Shown: positions 12,265-26,345 of the stretch, piece after piece | How the letters are laid out: every line of letters starts with the position of its first letter | How positions within the stretch are numbered: position 1 is the first letter of the stretch | Source: Zonotrichia leucophrys gambelii | Taxonomy: Eukaryota; Chordata; Aves; Passeriformes; Passerellidae | Direction of reading: 5' to 3' | NCBI RefSeq assembly: GCF_028769735.1 | Contig: NC_088173.1 | Coordinates: 12,793,038 to 12,857,037 of the forward strand | DNA length: 64,000 nt | Program-made: the position numbers and the translations under genes | Notes under the pieces: generated by a model | The model's database searches: none | The model's input: only the letters and a program-made list of their open reading frames with translations | What the model was told of the DNA's origin: nothing

Positions 12265-14315
12265 TAAGACAACATAAAAATTCCCATATCAAAACCCTAA
12301 TCATGGTAAGCCATATCCCAAGGGATGCTGCGTTAACCTTTAGGAAGGAAAATACTGTGCAGTCATTTAACCTCATCCTTTTGTATCTATCTTCAATGCG
12401 TATTTTATTTCTCTTTTTTGGGTGAAGATATTAAGACTCTTTTTCAATATTTAAATATGAACTATGTGGAGAGAGGATTAACAGCCACATTAAATGCGAC
12501 AACATTTGGTGACTTAGATCATATCTAGAAGGTAACAATAAATCTTAAATCTAAACTAAATATCTGATGACAACACATAGGACAGCTTTAACTTCATTTA
12601 CTCAGAAAAGTCTGTGCAGAAATAGAATATCCTGAAAAGCAAGGTGCTGTGAAGACTCAGCATTTTTCCCTAACAGTTACTGCGGGTTGAGTTTCCAGGT
12701 CAGAAGTTGGTACCATCCAATCTGGTAACTGAAAGGTGTAATTTAGATCTATGCCAACTCCAAATATCTCTAACCTACTGCCTCAAGTGAAACTACTGGG
12801 TTTACCTCCAGTGTCCATCCCATGCAGTGTTTCTCCTAACTTAGAACCCCCTCACAAAATACCTTTTCTGCCTGTTCTCTCCAAGTCATCTCATATGTGC
12901 ACTACCTGCCTGATTAAACACAGAAAAGTTAATCAGAATATGAACTTTGAAAATCTTCACCTTATTTATGGCAAGCTCTTGGCATTTTAACTAGTCTTAG
13001 ACTGGCAGCTGCATAGGATAGCAACATGAAAAGATACTTGGACTTAGCTAAGCATTTATTTCTGCACTGATACATCGCATAGTCATTCCACTTCATACAC
13101 TTAAATTAAAATCAGCATTTACAAAGTTCTAACTTTAGAAATAGTTACCTCCTCCTTGCAATATCCCTTCTTGATGTACTTAATGATCACTTTTAACATT
13201 GAAAATTACCCCTGTGCCTTTACCATTATTCACATTTAGTTCTTTGCTGTACTATCTTCTATAATTTGAATTTTTTTTTCTCTAATATCAATATCAGCTG
13301 TTTGCAGGGTTAAAAATGCAACATGTTTTGTCATATTTCATACATTCTGAATACTAAGGCATACATTATTCCATTCAATTCATTGTTTTTTTAAGTTCTG
13401 GTTTTGGATCACTGCTACTGGTGTTCAGTAATTGTAATGCTTATTTTCTTTCAAGTCTTTGTATAGAATTTGAGTCTGTTCAATTTTAATCTTTTATGCC
13501 TCTTATATTAGAGATATCACATCTAGACTGTTCTATCACTACCATTACAAGACTTCTTCACATACATATTCTATATTTACTTTTATTATTATAAGAAATA
13601 ATGAATGCCTCAACTAAAAACTGAAATTGGTCACTTTTTTTGGAACAACCAATATTTCTTTCCTTCTGAATTTTTAATTAGGTTTTTTAGAAAAACTGTT
13701 GTTGATATTATCAATTGGTTCCAGTAGAATAATAGAGCATTTTTCACATTACACATTCTTTTTTTCAAAAGCTACTTCCTTAATATCATGTAAGAAGAGG
13801 AAAAAATTATAGCTCATAAATTGTCATGGGATGGGAAGCTGCCCTTCAGCCATTATCAAACACTTTTCCTACACTTTGAGAATCAAGTGACTTAACATCC
13901 TATTTGTAACTGTCTTCCTTGTTTTCCTTCAAAGTAAGCAAAATATAAACAATAAGCATATCTCAAAAATATGCAGTTAATTAACTGATTTGCTAAATCA
14001 TTGTTTTCTAATGCTACCCTTTTCATCTTATCCTTCTTATTCACTGTTCATGAAGGATGTCAGTTAGCTCTAAAGTATCATTTCCTTGCTTATTCATTTT
14101 ATGGTACCATTCCTCAATTCCATCATTGCTATCAAAATTGATTACCTCAACATCTAGCTGACGCTTTTTCTTCACTCATTCTCCTATTATAGCTCTTTCA
14201 TCTTTTTTTCCCCACCCTGTATATATTTTTCTGAGCCATCTGTTTACTCCTTTTCTAGGCTTTTTCTGGCGTACTAGTCCTACAGAATGCAGAAGGTTGA
14301 TTTGGTCTGCTGTCA

Positions 14316-14348
14316 GTATTTTTAAGAGTAAAATACTCTTAAAAATAC
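14316..14348. repeat. Perfect inverted repeat, 15-bp arms, 3-base loop
   Basis: gtatttttaagagta (14316-14330) and tactcttaaaaatac (14334-14348) are exact reverse complements separated by aaa. The tight loop and perfect arms would make a strong hairpin or cruciform. It sits at the border between AT-rich DNA and a GC-richer patch (14340-14960), so it might mark the end of an element I cannot identify. A simple mutational origin (template switch) is equally possible. Confidence 0.85.
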
Positions 14349-17060
14349 CTGCCTAGTGTGGGGTATGTTGATCTGATGAGATTTGAAAAGGAGCTGGCAG
14401 AGTGACTGTTTAGGAGGAACTGAGAGGACACAGCAGAAGTCCTGAGCCTTGTTCTCTCTCTCACATGGGAGAAGGGATTTTATTGACTCTCCATTCTCTC
14501 CTCCTAAGTAATGCAGCATCTGCCAGAATGCTCTGTGCTTCTTCTTGTCTGAAGCTTCAACAATTTCCATGCCTATTGTATTAGCACAGAAGTTGTGTTT
14601 ATCCTCAAGGATAAGGAATTATTCTCTTTAGGAGTTGCAAAAGCTGCAAGGATCTTTTCTTATCCTACCATCTCACTTGGTCTCAGGTAAAACACTAAAT
14701 TTAGGGCTTTGTCTACTGGATAGCACATTTAATTTAAGGTTGCAGTTCCACAACTTTATTTTTTTGGGAGCAATATAAAAGAGCAGGATCATCTATCACC
14801 TAAATTTAAAGTGACAAAGGATGCCATGAGGGACACATGCTTCAGCAATTCTTGCAGGATGTGGTTGGTGTTATGCTGAATGAGAGCCACTCAGACACGT
14901 AGATTGCAGGTGCTGTGAATAACTTTATTAAATTACCATAACCCTTAAAACACATTTTCCATGAGTTTTTTTTTTTCTATGTCCAGGGAAGTATATTCTA
15001 ACTCTCTGTAACATATAATCTCCTTTCAACCTGACATAAGATATTTAGCTGTGATACACTATTCTCCAAATATAAACAGAAAAAACCCCAACAACAAGCC
15101 CCAAACAGTGCTTTATTACTTACCTATGGATTTCCTCAAATTTGGAAGAAAAAAACTTAAAAAATTGCAAAAGTTTCTTCAGATTTCCATATAATTATTT
15201 ATACTTAGTATTAGCTTTCATGCTCAAATATTAATACAAAAGACTAAATTTTGATGATTCTACAGCAAGTAGTCCATTGTTATTCTGACTATTTGGGGTT
15301 TCTCAGTCAAAATCTGCCCAAATACATTGTTGTTGAATGTTAAAAATATTAATCTAAATCACTATTACTGAGCATTTATGGAATTGCACACTTTACATTG
15401 TCTTATATTTCACTGCTAAACTGAAAACAAATGCAACTTGAACTGATGTTGTAGTCCATTGCCTTTCAAATTCAAAGTAATTTTATTTTTAATAAATAAA
15501 TCAATTTTTCAGTTGATGACAAAAGACTAAGTAAAGACCCATCTAGATTTCTCATCTTGCTCACTCTTAGAATGAAAATTAAGATACAAAGTTATATTAA
15601 ACTATTTTCATTGATAATCAGTAACTGTATTTCAAGTTGTAAACATACTGAAAAATTTTGCAGTTTTTAAATTCTGTTTAATTACACAAATTCAAATAGA
15701 AAAGAACCAATTCTTCAATTCTATACATAGTTATATAGCTTTTTTTAGACAATCCCTTTCAAATTACCTCTTTCTCCTGCATTTATAGAAGAAAAATTAT
15801 GTAGTGAATAGTTCACTTGAAAGGAAAGCGCATTACTGGTTCTCATAAAAAATTAAAGTTCTGGAAATTGTGATGAAAGAATTTCAAATTTTAAATATAA
15901 GTTAACCAACAATTCACAAAACAAATCCAAAACTGCCTATTCCTTGAAAAAGAAAGTAACAATACCTAATCACCAGAATAATTTGCCAAGGAGCTTATAA
16001 AATCTGACAATTTTAGGTAGGAACAAGAAGATAATTTTCAGAACCTGACAGTTATTGCAGGTCTTGTTAGCATTGTAATGTACCTTTAGGTTAAGGGGCT
16101 GGCAGACATTCTTCAGTATCTAGACTATAAAACAGTAGAAAAATGATGCTTTATTTAAAAAAAAAATGTAAATGAGAATTTTCCATCACTGACTTTGGAA
16201 AGACTTTCATTATTCAGATGTTATTAGCTACACTGCCTTGATACACTGCAATACCTCTGACTTAGAGAGGTTAATGTGATGCTTTTACTGATTTTCCTGC
16301 TGGCAGATGAGCGTTTCTTTTAGACACTACAAACATACCCAGAAATGAAAGAGATTATGCGAACTGGTTAGAATAAGATTTTATACCGATTTTATACATT
16401 TTTTTTACAAACAGACCTTCCAAAGCTCACCTGTGTATGCACAAAAATTTTCAAATTTCCTGCTTTTGCAGGTCTCCACTTCCTTTGGGAGTTGTTTGGA
16501 GGTTTATTTTCTTTTTCCAGTGACGGATAAGCCTTTGTGTCTATAAATATTAGAATTTACATTAAAAAGATCCCTCATTAATTTTAAAGTTTCAAATAGC
16601 TCTCATGTTAACATCCCCAAACTTAAGCACACTTTAGCTCATACATAAGTCGTGGTGAGTTTAATGTATCTTTTTGTCATGTACCTTTGTTAATCAAGCA
16701 CCCTGTTTTAATGAGCAGATTTTGTGATGCTAACATATTTCTGCCTTCATCTACCTAGATCTGGAAAAAAAAATCTGCAGATAGGTTTCTGTATTTTCAC
16801 AAAAAAAAAAAAATGTCCTTTTGTTTATGTAAAGTATCATTGTGGTCCTGTTGAGAAAGAGAAGAGGGAAAACCAACATACTCTCACATAGAGCCTGTGG
16901 AAACTGTGCTCTTTCTGAAGTAGGAAGTGGGTTGAGAGGAAAGGCTCCTATAATGCTTGAAAAAATAACAGTGAAGACAAGAAAATGAAAGAAAGGTTCA
17001 TAAGGAGCAAAAGTAGGCTTTCTTCTTTTTTTCTTTAAGGTGTTATTCTCAGTCACCTTG

Positions 17061-17120
17061 ACTCCTCTTTCTCTTCTTTCCTTTCTCCCCTCTCTTCCTG
17101 CCTCCCTCTGCTTCCTCTGC
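17061..17120 (+). repeat. Polypyrimidine tract
   Basis: About 60 bases are almost entirely C and T, with CTCT, TTCC and CCCTC runs and few purines. On the opposite strand this gives a lysine/arginine/glutamate-rich open frame, which is an artefact of the composition. Mirror-like purine/pyrimidine tracts can form triplex DNA, but no function is shown here. Confidence 0.75.
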
Positions 17121-20100
17121 AAAGCAAAAGGCAATTGGGCTTTATCAGGAGACGAACTTTAGCAAAGTCATTCCCATGGCTCAGCAGACTTTGGTGTACT
17201 GGTGGTAGTGACTGAGTCACAGAAAGTGTGCTCAACTCCATGCTCAAAAGCTATCGGAAACCAGAACTGATTTTCTTAGGACAGAACTGTGGGTTGTTTA
17301 GTTTTGGTGGAGGTTAGGAGAGCACAAAAGTCTAATTCCAGCTAAGTCATTGAAAAGACAAAACACAATAACAAAGTAGAAAAATAATGCAAAAAATTAC
17401 AAGGTCAGAAGCTTTGGTTCCCCTGCAGTGACTGTTAATGTTTTTACTTCAGCAACCTCTTTTCCTGTTGAGAAAATTACTATGTATTCCAGAAATGTGC
17501 ACACATTATCTAATACTGCAGTATAAAAGATTTAGTTGATAACTAGTGCACCATTTTTCTCCCAGTCTCCCCCTTCACACCAGGTTTTGTAGGTTCTATT
17601 AACAGCATGAAAAAGAAATAATTACTGTAGTACTAAGCATCCTCTTTCTCCTTGAAGCTCCACAGCAGCTGAAGGTACAAAGCCCCCTTACAAAACAAAA
17701 TCCAAAGTGATTCTAGTCAATCAGCAGTTTCCCAGTTGCTCTCATTTTGTTTCTGTGGATTGTAAAGATATCAGCATGGAAGAGAAAAATAATTTAGCAA
17801 ATAACTATGTTGAGAGCAATTACATTAATATTACTTACTGAGCTTTAAATTAAGAATTTTCTTTAGTCAGTCTACATTTTGCACTTCATCAGTTCAAAGT
17901 TTCTTGTTTTGAAGTTCACATGTGAAGATTTCCCAGTCCTAAAATAATAAATGCTCTGTATATAAAGTCATTTTGGCACCAAAATACTTTGTTGGCCTCA
18001 CTTCAAAACCCCTTGCCTGAGAACACACAAAACTGCCATGGTCTTTTTGCCCTGAAATGGATTCTTTCACTCAGTGTGCACGAGAACAATCCACAGAGAG
18101 AGTCAAGGTATTTGGTTTGTTTGGAGTTTTGTGCAGAAAACATTTCTAGTTGACAAGTCCACAAAACTAGCATGGCAATTATCTGAACTTCACTTTTTAT
18201 GTTTTGGCAAAGAAAGGCATTAATGTTCATTGGCTATAACTTACATGGTTCTACCATTAATTACTATTCCATCTTCTATTGGTATATTATTCACTCACTT
18301 CGTATGCTAGCTAGTCCACATGGTCAATTTCTTCTTCTTTTGAGTTGCTGGGTTTCTTGGGCCAATGGTTTTGAACATTCCCTGATGGAATTACCCTTTA
18401 CCTACATTGATGAAGTGGCCTTGTTTGTTCCTTGCACTCTGCCTTTACCTTGGTGTTTTTGCTGCATGTCTTTGATTATTTGGCTCAGCATTCAATTACA
18501 TCTGTGTTCATTTGATATATTTGCTCCAGTTTCCTTTTTTTTCTATTCTTTCTTTATAGATGCTGCTACTGAGGCTTATTAAAGCTGCATTTACTGACAC
18601 ATGTTAAACACAATTTATCTATTTGGAAACTGCACATCAGTCTTATACAACTCACATAGTACAACATTTTAGATTTTCGTATGAAAGTGTTTACAAAATT
18701 AAGAAAAATAAGCACTTCTGTTATTTACAGAAAAGAGGAAAATGAGAATAAGAAAGAAGTCAATGTTATGTTTCAATTTTTAGAGTTCTGTAATTGCCAC
18801 AATTTTTCTTCTCAGCAGTACTGAGATTCATGCTCAGCAAAAACTAGATGTTCAATTAAGCTTTAATTGACTCAGTTTGCCTCTGAGTATGATGGATGAA
18901 CTCTTGAGAAATCATATGTGTTCTATAGAAACTTTTCAGTCGTAGAATTGCACATTTTTTTAAACGTTTGATATTTACATCTTCTGGAAATCAGAGTACA
19001 AGTAACTCCTGCTTTTTTTCATTGAAAACATAAAAAAAATCATGTCAACACTTTGTAAATACCAATATTCTGATGATATCTATTGAAAGCATTTAAGAAA
19101 GTATTGTAAAAATATTGCTCTCTCAAAATTTTCTTCATGGATCTTTATTCCTTCCACCTTTGAATATAGCAGGGTCCTGCTTCAAATATGAATGTAAAAC
19201 ACAGTAATGGCAAAACAGAATGGTTATACTCTCACTGTTCTTGAGTGTCTCCCAGCACAGCTCTTAGCACTGCACACACACAAGTTTGTTATAACAAATT
19301 CAGCTGTTTTCTCACAGCCCAGAGACTCAGCTCATCTATTCTAGGCCCCAAAAATTCCCATTCCCCTCTGCCAGCCAAGCTCATGAAATTTCATACTGGC
19401 ATTTTCTGAGTCAGAGCAAGTGAGTTGTACTGTGGTCTATCAAAACTATCCTATTTCCAAGAAAGTTTAAAGTGACCTCCTTCCTAACAAGGGAAGTAAA
19501 AACATGTCTTTTCCAACTATCTTGTTACATTGCAATGTCTGGGATGCTTGCTAATCAGGGAAATATTAAGTTACAAGTTCCTAATAGAATTAGCTATCTT
19601 ACACATTTTATGTTATAAAATCCTAACAAAAGGATTAATATATTTGTTTGTCTAAATTGTGTCATGGAATTAATAAACTTCTTATTGTGGTTAATATATT
19701 GAACTATCTTTATTTGATATATTTTCTAACTATGGCACCATAATATGATTAAAAAATGGTTGCTTGGGAGTTTTAATATTATGCTCATGAATACTACTAT
19801 TCCATAAGGTTATGTTAAATAACTGCTTTGCTGTCAGCAATATGATAACTATAGCACACTCACACACGTTTTTTCTTTCAGAAATAATTCTAGCTTAACC
19901 AGGCAGGGAAAAACTTGGCATGGTAACAAGTAGATAATTGAGTAACATGTAGATACCTGAAGAAACAACAAAGTAATGGTTCATTTCTCTTTGAGAGGAG
20001 TTGACTCTGTCTACATTTAGAGCCTAGTCTTCAGTTTCCCTGAGTGCTTCTGGGGATTCCTGAAGCTGAGGATGCCCACCTATGGGCATGGCTACTGAAC

Positions 20101-20313
20101 AAGTTGTGAAGAGAAGATTGGTTTTATATCTCTTCCTTTACATAGGGTGACAGCAAAAACTACTGGGTTTCACTATGTGTTTAACAATATAAAAGCAGTT
20201 GTACACAGATATAGACAATATCTCTCAAAAGTAAGTGCCTTGGCATAGTGGAAATAAATTTCAGTTTAACCTGACTGATGACTACTACAGCTTTCTGATG
20301 CAACACCAACCAT

Positions 20314-20357
20314 AACAAAAACAAACAAACAAACAAACAAACAAACAAAAAAACAAC
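20314..20357 (+). repeat. (ACAA)n microsatellite in an A/C-rich tract
   Basis: Seven perfect ACAA units (20321-20348) are flanked by A-rich sequence. The A/C-rich low-complexity stretch continues with less order to about 20402. It is a candidate length-polymorphic site. Confidence 0.9.
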
Positions 20358-23300
20358 CCAAAGAAACCCAAAACCCCACAAAACCTACCAAACCCCCCAA
20401 CGAAATTTGCATCTCAGCATCAAAAGAACAGAAAAAAATTATATCATGAGTAAAATTGGCATCCAGAAGTTATCAATGCATATTCAAGCACATGTTGAAA
20501 TTATTTGTATGTTTCTTAAAATTGATTCTTGAGCTGCTTGAGGTTTGCATACTGTGTTCCCAGTTAGGTTTTATTTTATCTGTAAATCTAATTGATTGAT
20601 CAGACAACAATTAAATGCCTGTTGATAAAGTATGTATGCTGAACCTCAGGGATAAAATATATTATTATCTTTATTTTTACTAATATTTTACCTGTGCATC
20701 ATCATAGAAAAGACAAGTAGATAATTTTTTTCAATCAAAATGGGAGAAGAATAATTTCTATAGTTCTATTTTTAATTATTCTATCCATTGAGCAAGTAAG
20801 TGTGCTGCTAAAAAACCATTTTTTTCTTAATATCTGAGGAAATACTAGTTCAAACCTGAAAACATAACAGAAGAATAATTTTTATCTCCCAAATTAATAT
20901 TTCAGCAGTCTGTCTCCTATATTCTACAGGAAGTAAATATCTCAACAAGCAGGTAAATTAAATTGTGTTTGGGGATTTATATATCTTGTATGATACATTA
21001 TTTTGTTGTGGAGCAATTATTTCTGTCATTCCCTCTAACAGCTATAAAGTTTGTTCAAGTTGATTTGTATACCACAACCTTGATAATTTTGTTTCTTTTA
21101 TCTATGGTTTAGTGTCCCATCAGCTATGGTTCAATTTCAATGGCCTTATCCATGAATCTGAAGGAATATATATTTTTCTAAGAAATACTGTACCACACAC
21201 ACAGAAATAATCTGACTTCACAATTCTTTCACTGTTAAAAGCTGTAATTTAAATATTGATGTGGACCACTGCTTTAACTGCTGTAACACAAAGAGTTTCT
21301 CAATGCATACAATATCAGTTTGATTGTCCATTTAAACGCTGAAGAAAATCTGTATTTCCTTTTAGGCTGTTTATTTACTGGAAACTTTTTTGTGGCTGTT
21401 GAATGTTCTACTCAAATGTTTAAATATCACTATTTGCTGAAGGGAAATACTTTGAAGAAAGATGCTGATCCCAACAAGAGCAGATGTCTATTTCTATGCT
21501 CCAAAAACCTCAATATTCACTTCCAGTAATGAATACTTTTAATCAGCTGCTTGCAAATAGTAAAAGGATCAAGAATTTTTCATAGCAAAAAAAGAGATCC
21601 CAATAACATTTGGAATGGTGGCAAAAATTATAAGGTACTAACAAGCCACAGACTTTGAAAGACAAAGTTCTCAGTTTTATCCAGATGAATATTTCAGATA
21701 GCTTTCTTTTTACTCTTCTTGCAGATGAAGATAGTTTGTTAATTAGCAACCAATTAATAGAAAATAATAATAAAACAAGTATATACATTTAATCTATGGT
21801 TTATTGACCCTGATTAAATTGAAACAGCCTTTTCAATTTAAGGTTTTGACAGAAATATTCTTTGCAGGTCCAAATCCTAGGAAACTGTTCAGCAAGCATT
21901 TTTTAAATTATTTTTTTGCTTTTTTTACTACTGCAAAAAATTTCTACTCTATTTGCTGCTTTGTCCCAACACTGCAAGCCAATTTTTGGATATTCCTATG
22001 ATCCAGTGGGCCATGATATAAACATCAGAATTACCTATCAACTATTTTCCACTACCTGTACTAAGACTGCTCAGTAGCCAAGACTGCCATCGTTGGACCC
22101 ACTGTAAAAGGAGATGCTCAGTATTAACAAAAATAATTTCATTTGTCTTAGACACTTTTATTCCCTTTTATTTATAACTTAATAGGCTTAATTCTGCATA
22201 CTTTCCCTAAACTGATGTCAGGGCCCTGAGTCCATCCTCCCCCTGGAGGTTTGGTGCATGGCTTCAAGCATCATCATTACCCTTTACTTTCTGTAACTAT
22301 AATTGGATGAAGTAAATACAAACAGATTGCTGCTGGGCTTTAAAAATACCAAGTCAGATTAATTAAAATGTCTGTAATCTAATTCCTTTCTGTTGCTCAT
22401 ATAACAAAAATCATAACTGCAATTTTAATTCAATTACAACAAAAGAATTTTTTAAAGTATTTCCCTGCAATAGCACAAAACGAAATCACTGTTCCTTTTT
22501 GCTTCTATGGAGCACAAACTGGAAACTTCCTCACTGCAAATGAAAGTCTTGGCTTTAACTTACTCAATTATTTTTGAAATATCTCTTAGAGCAAGAATCA
22601 CATATCACTTCCTCAGTAAGCCACAAAAGCAATTAACCTTGCAAAAAACTCTGCCCTTCTTCATCTGCTTGAAACATCAACGAAATTCTCTTCTTTGAAG
22701 TACCAGAGTTATTAAAAGTATTCCAAAGCCTTCAAACAAGGAAGCCTCCAGTCTGCCATGTGTCATTCCTTGTTTTTATGCAATCTCCCTGAATTCCTCT
22801 TGCATTCCAAGATGGAGAAAATAGCTCAGGTACAATTTCCAAATCAGCTCTTTCTTCAGCATTGCTGACCCTGCATTCATCATGTATTTTTGGTCATTTT
22901 GTAGCATAAATTCTCCTATGATGCTCTAGAGACCTCTCCTCTCTTACACAAAACCACAATCACGTTTGTCAAGTTTCTGGTAATGTCACAAAATCAACAC
23001 CTTTGTCTTTCTTCTGTTCTCATTCTACATCACCAAGTGTTCCCAGACCTTTGCAGAATAAACTGGTGGCTTTTCTGCTGTGATTCCACTTGGCTTATAA
23101 AAATTAAATAAATCAGAGGTTTCTGTGCAGTGTGAGAGTTACAGAGACTCAACTGCTTCTTAGCAGGGTCTTGCCCTCAAAGCAAGACCTTAGGGAAATG
23201 CACCAGCAGAAACTTTGTCACAACCACCATCTTAATCTTTTCTGTGATGTAGCACACAAATCAGTGTAGCTGATGAGAGAAATCTTATGTTTCTGAAGAA

Positions 23301-25569
23301 AATTAAATGAAGACAGAAAGTCAGGTTTGATGGGAGATAAATGTGACAGAAGGACTGGGAAAGTTGCCCTGACACTGGCATATTCTTCTTAAATTAGTCT
23401 TTTGAAGAAATAATGTATTCTCTATTATTCATCTTTGTTTCTTCTTCTCTCTTCTTCTCTGCCATTTTACTTTAAAAAAAGTTGCAGAAAAACTGCCTCA
23501 AAACAAAAATAAAAATTGAATGGTGAAATTTTTTATTGCTTGTTCAAACTGATTCCTAATAAACACCTTATTTGAAAGTGGCATCGACTGCCCCTAAGGA
23601 AGAAGGACCTACCTGATAAGAATGAGATAAAACCTTTTAAGAGAATAAATGTTCAACAGTTTGAGCAGCAATTTAACCCATCTGTCTTCCCCAGTGATGC
23701 TTTCCTTCCCCTGTACATACAGATCTGTCTGACAGATCAGATAAGGCTTCCAGCAACTGCAATTACATGAAAATTAGAGATACTGTCCCCAGATTGCATT
23801 TTTTCCTCTCTTCTTTATGCAGGATTTGGACCATCAAACCCTCTTTTAAAAACAGTTTAGTCTTGAAAAGATTTCAGAAAGTGAAATGCCTACACCTGTT
23901 CTACAGTTTTGGGGTTTTTTTTTTCTCTTGACAGTTCGTGCTATACCTGCATAAGGGTTTGCAGCCAATTCTGCAGAATATCATCCAAGTAATACTTGAA
24001 TAAAATTTTTCAGACATCTTTTTTTCATAAGGAAGAGCAGTGGCTGCAGTATGAATGTGTATCAAGAACTCTTGCTGTGGTAATTCTTTTTGTAACTGGG
24101 AAATGTAAAACTAAAAGGAAGTGCTGGAGCCATTTTTTTCAGGAGAAAGCAGAAATTCACCAGAATATGTAAGAATGTATAGAAGAAATTACTGCAAATC
24201 TCAAAAGTCTTGCATCTTTGAAATTAACATTTCACTTCAGATGAAGTTTAGAAGTTGAAAGTTCCTCTTGTGAAAGTTGGGATATCACCCTTATTACACA
24301 TACAGAAAACACCTATCTTTCAAATAGAACTTAGGAATGCTGGTAAAGCTCTTCCATGAGGAGCACTTTGTTTCTTCGGTCATTTTTTAGTCCTTCACCC
24401 TTTGTCTCAGCCTAGACCTAGGGTTAAATTTGAAAGAAAAATAAAATCCTGATCTATAGTATGAGTGGGTCTGAAGAGAACTAAGCAAAAGAAACCAAGA
24501 GCAGTTAAAATTTCTCTCTGGAGGGTCTTTTTCTTTTTAACCAATGGAAGGGCTGACTTGTCCTCATGAATGCCTAAAATTAAGGTCAGGAAAATAATCT
24601 AGAATTTCAACTGGAAAAGGGCTGGGTAAGGACTGCCAAGCTATGGGTGAAAAAAAAAACATAGCACACATGTGGAGTTAGGAGTCTGTTGTTAGTGCAA
24701 TTTATCCTTTAACAGTTGAATAGTCTAAATTGTCTAGCTAATACCTCATCAATAGTGGAGCTGATTCTTGAACATAATTTTCTAATATCTGTCTCCTTTC
24801 TCTGTCACCCATTCAGTGTCCTGGCTCCAAATGCTGTCAGTTACAATCCTCTTCAAGAAGACTTGGGGACAGGGAGGTAGTAACAGCTTTCCACTTATTG
24901 TTTTGCATTGCAGCAATCACAAATCATATTCAAGATGAAGGCTGCTGCCTTTCATTTTCCTTAGGAAAAGAAAAACAACCCGCAGACAGTTTTAATGTGA
25001 TCACTCTGACTGTTTCCCATTACAATAATTTAACTTGTCAAAATCTGGAGACATATTTAAACATTTTGTTTGTTTCCTCTTATCTTTCCCATTAAGATTA
25101 TCTCTGCAATATCTACTGTATTGATCACTCAGTACACATAAGCACCATAAATAAAAGACTGGCATTAGAATTTGTTACAGCAGAAAGAGAGAATTCAACT
25201 TCACATTTGAAAAGGCTATTTCCAAGAGTGATTTTATGCAAAATTATGCTTCAGAAGAGCAATAATTGGATGCTCAGGACTGTGATCTTTTCCTGTATTC
25301 ATACATTTCATCATTTCCCATGTTCACTCTAAGTGGTATCTAAGAAATCACATGAGAAGAGAGTTTTGAGAAACATCATACCACTATGTTGAGCCCATTG
25401 TCTTACACACAATCATCTTCCTTGAAAAACATGCAGAATGAAAAATACCTCATTAGTTCCATGCCTCAGGATATGAAATCACCTTGGGTGCTCTTGCTCT
25501 GGAAGACAATGAAAATAATCACAGATACTGTTTTGATGTGTGTTCTGGAAACATCCTAACAGCTTGCAT

Positions 25570-26345
25570 TGTGTTTGTGTGGCAAAGTTTTGGTAGTGGG
25601 ATGCTGCAGGGATGTATTATGGGAGAAGATGCCAAAGCTGCCCCCATGTACAACACAAAGAGCTCTAGCCAGCTGCAGGATGTACCTCCTTCTGGCCAGG
25701 GGAAGTCCATCAGCAGCAAAGGTAGAGCCTCTGCAATAAGGTATTTAAGCAGTGTTTAAAACCAGTGAGTAGCAGCAGCTGAGAGAATGGAGTGAGAACA
25801 CGTAAGAGCAGCAGCTCAGCAGACATCAAGGTCAGTGCAGAAGTGGGGTGGAGGAGAAGCTCCAGATGCTGGAGCTAAGATCCCTGTGCTGCCTGAGATG
25901 AAGACCACGGTGAGGCAGGCTGGGCCACTGCAGCCCATGAATTTCATGATGGATCGGATATCCACAGGAGCAGTTAGTTCCTTTAAGACTGTACACCATG
26001 GAAAGGACCCATGAAGAAAGTTCATGAAGAAATGTGGGCTATTGGAAGGATTCACTTTGGAGAAGTTAATGAAGAATGGTGTCTTGTGGGTGGAATCTCA
26101 CACTGCAGCAGAGGAAGATCATGAGGAGGAAGAAATGGCAGAGACACAGATTGATGAAGGGATCACATTTCCCATTCCCCATCCCCCTGTGTCATTGGAT
26201 GAGGGGAGGAGGTAGACAAATTGTGAGAGAAGTTGAGCCCAGGAAGAAGAGAAGGGTGGGAGGCAGGAGATTTTAGATTAATTCTTATCTCTTATTATCC
26301 TACTCTGATTTTGATTGGCCATAAACTAAATTAAGTTTTGCATCA
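25570..26345 (+). mobile_element. Solo LTR of an avian ERVL-type endogenous retrovirus, degraded 3' end
   Basis: The sequence follows the pattern of a common avian ERVL long terminal repeat. In order: 'gccaaagctgcccccatgt' (about 25632), 'gtccatcagcagcaaaggt' then 'agagcctctgcaataagg', a TATA-like TATTTAA (25742-25748), 'gacatcaaggtcagtgcag', 'ccagatgctggag', 'gaagaccacggtgaggcag', repeated gggaccc-like blocks, 'gcagagacacagattgatg', 'attccccatccccctgtg' and 'tactctgattttgattgg'. The position expected to hold the AATAAA signal reads CATAAA (26320-26325). The terminal U5 part fades out near 26345, so the 3' end is lost or too diverged. No gag, pol or env sequence adjoins it, so it is a solo LTR left by recombination. 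The 5' boundary is uncertain by some tens of bases. Open frames inside it (25484-25759, 26024-26276) are spurious. Confidence 0.82.

Larger units (their letters stand above)
12265..25569. other. Long unique AT-rich stretch, no gene recognised
   Basis: Over 13 kb I see no exon, RNA gene or named transposon. It holds a perfect hairpin (14316-14348), an A13 run (16801-16813), a pyrimidine tract (17061-17120) and an (ACAA)n microsatellite (20314-20357). A GC-richer patch at about 14340-14960 may be an unnamed decayed repeat. Two 127-codon frames (16751-17134 minus; 18199-18582 plus) derive from the pyrimidine tract and from a T-rich tract and are not supported as genes. Confidence 0.6.

Noticed and set aside
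16751..17134. A 127-codon minus-strand gene
   Set aside because: The lysine/arginine/glutamate-rich part is simply the reverse reading of a polypyrimidine tract. No domain is recognised.
18199..18582. A 127-codon plus-strand membrane protein
   Set aside because: Hydrophobicity comes from T-rich DNA. There is no family match, no conserved motif and no splice or promoter context.
26024..26276. Small acidic or arginine-rich proteins
   Set aside because: The frames lie wholly within the U3-to-R part of an ERVL LTR, which is non-coding.
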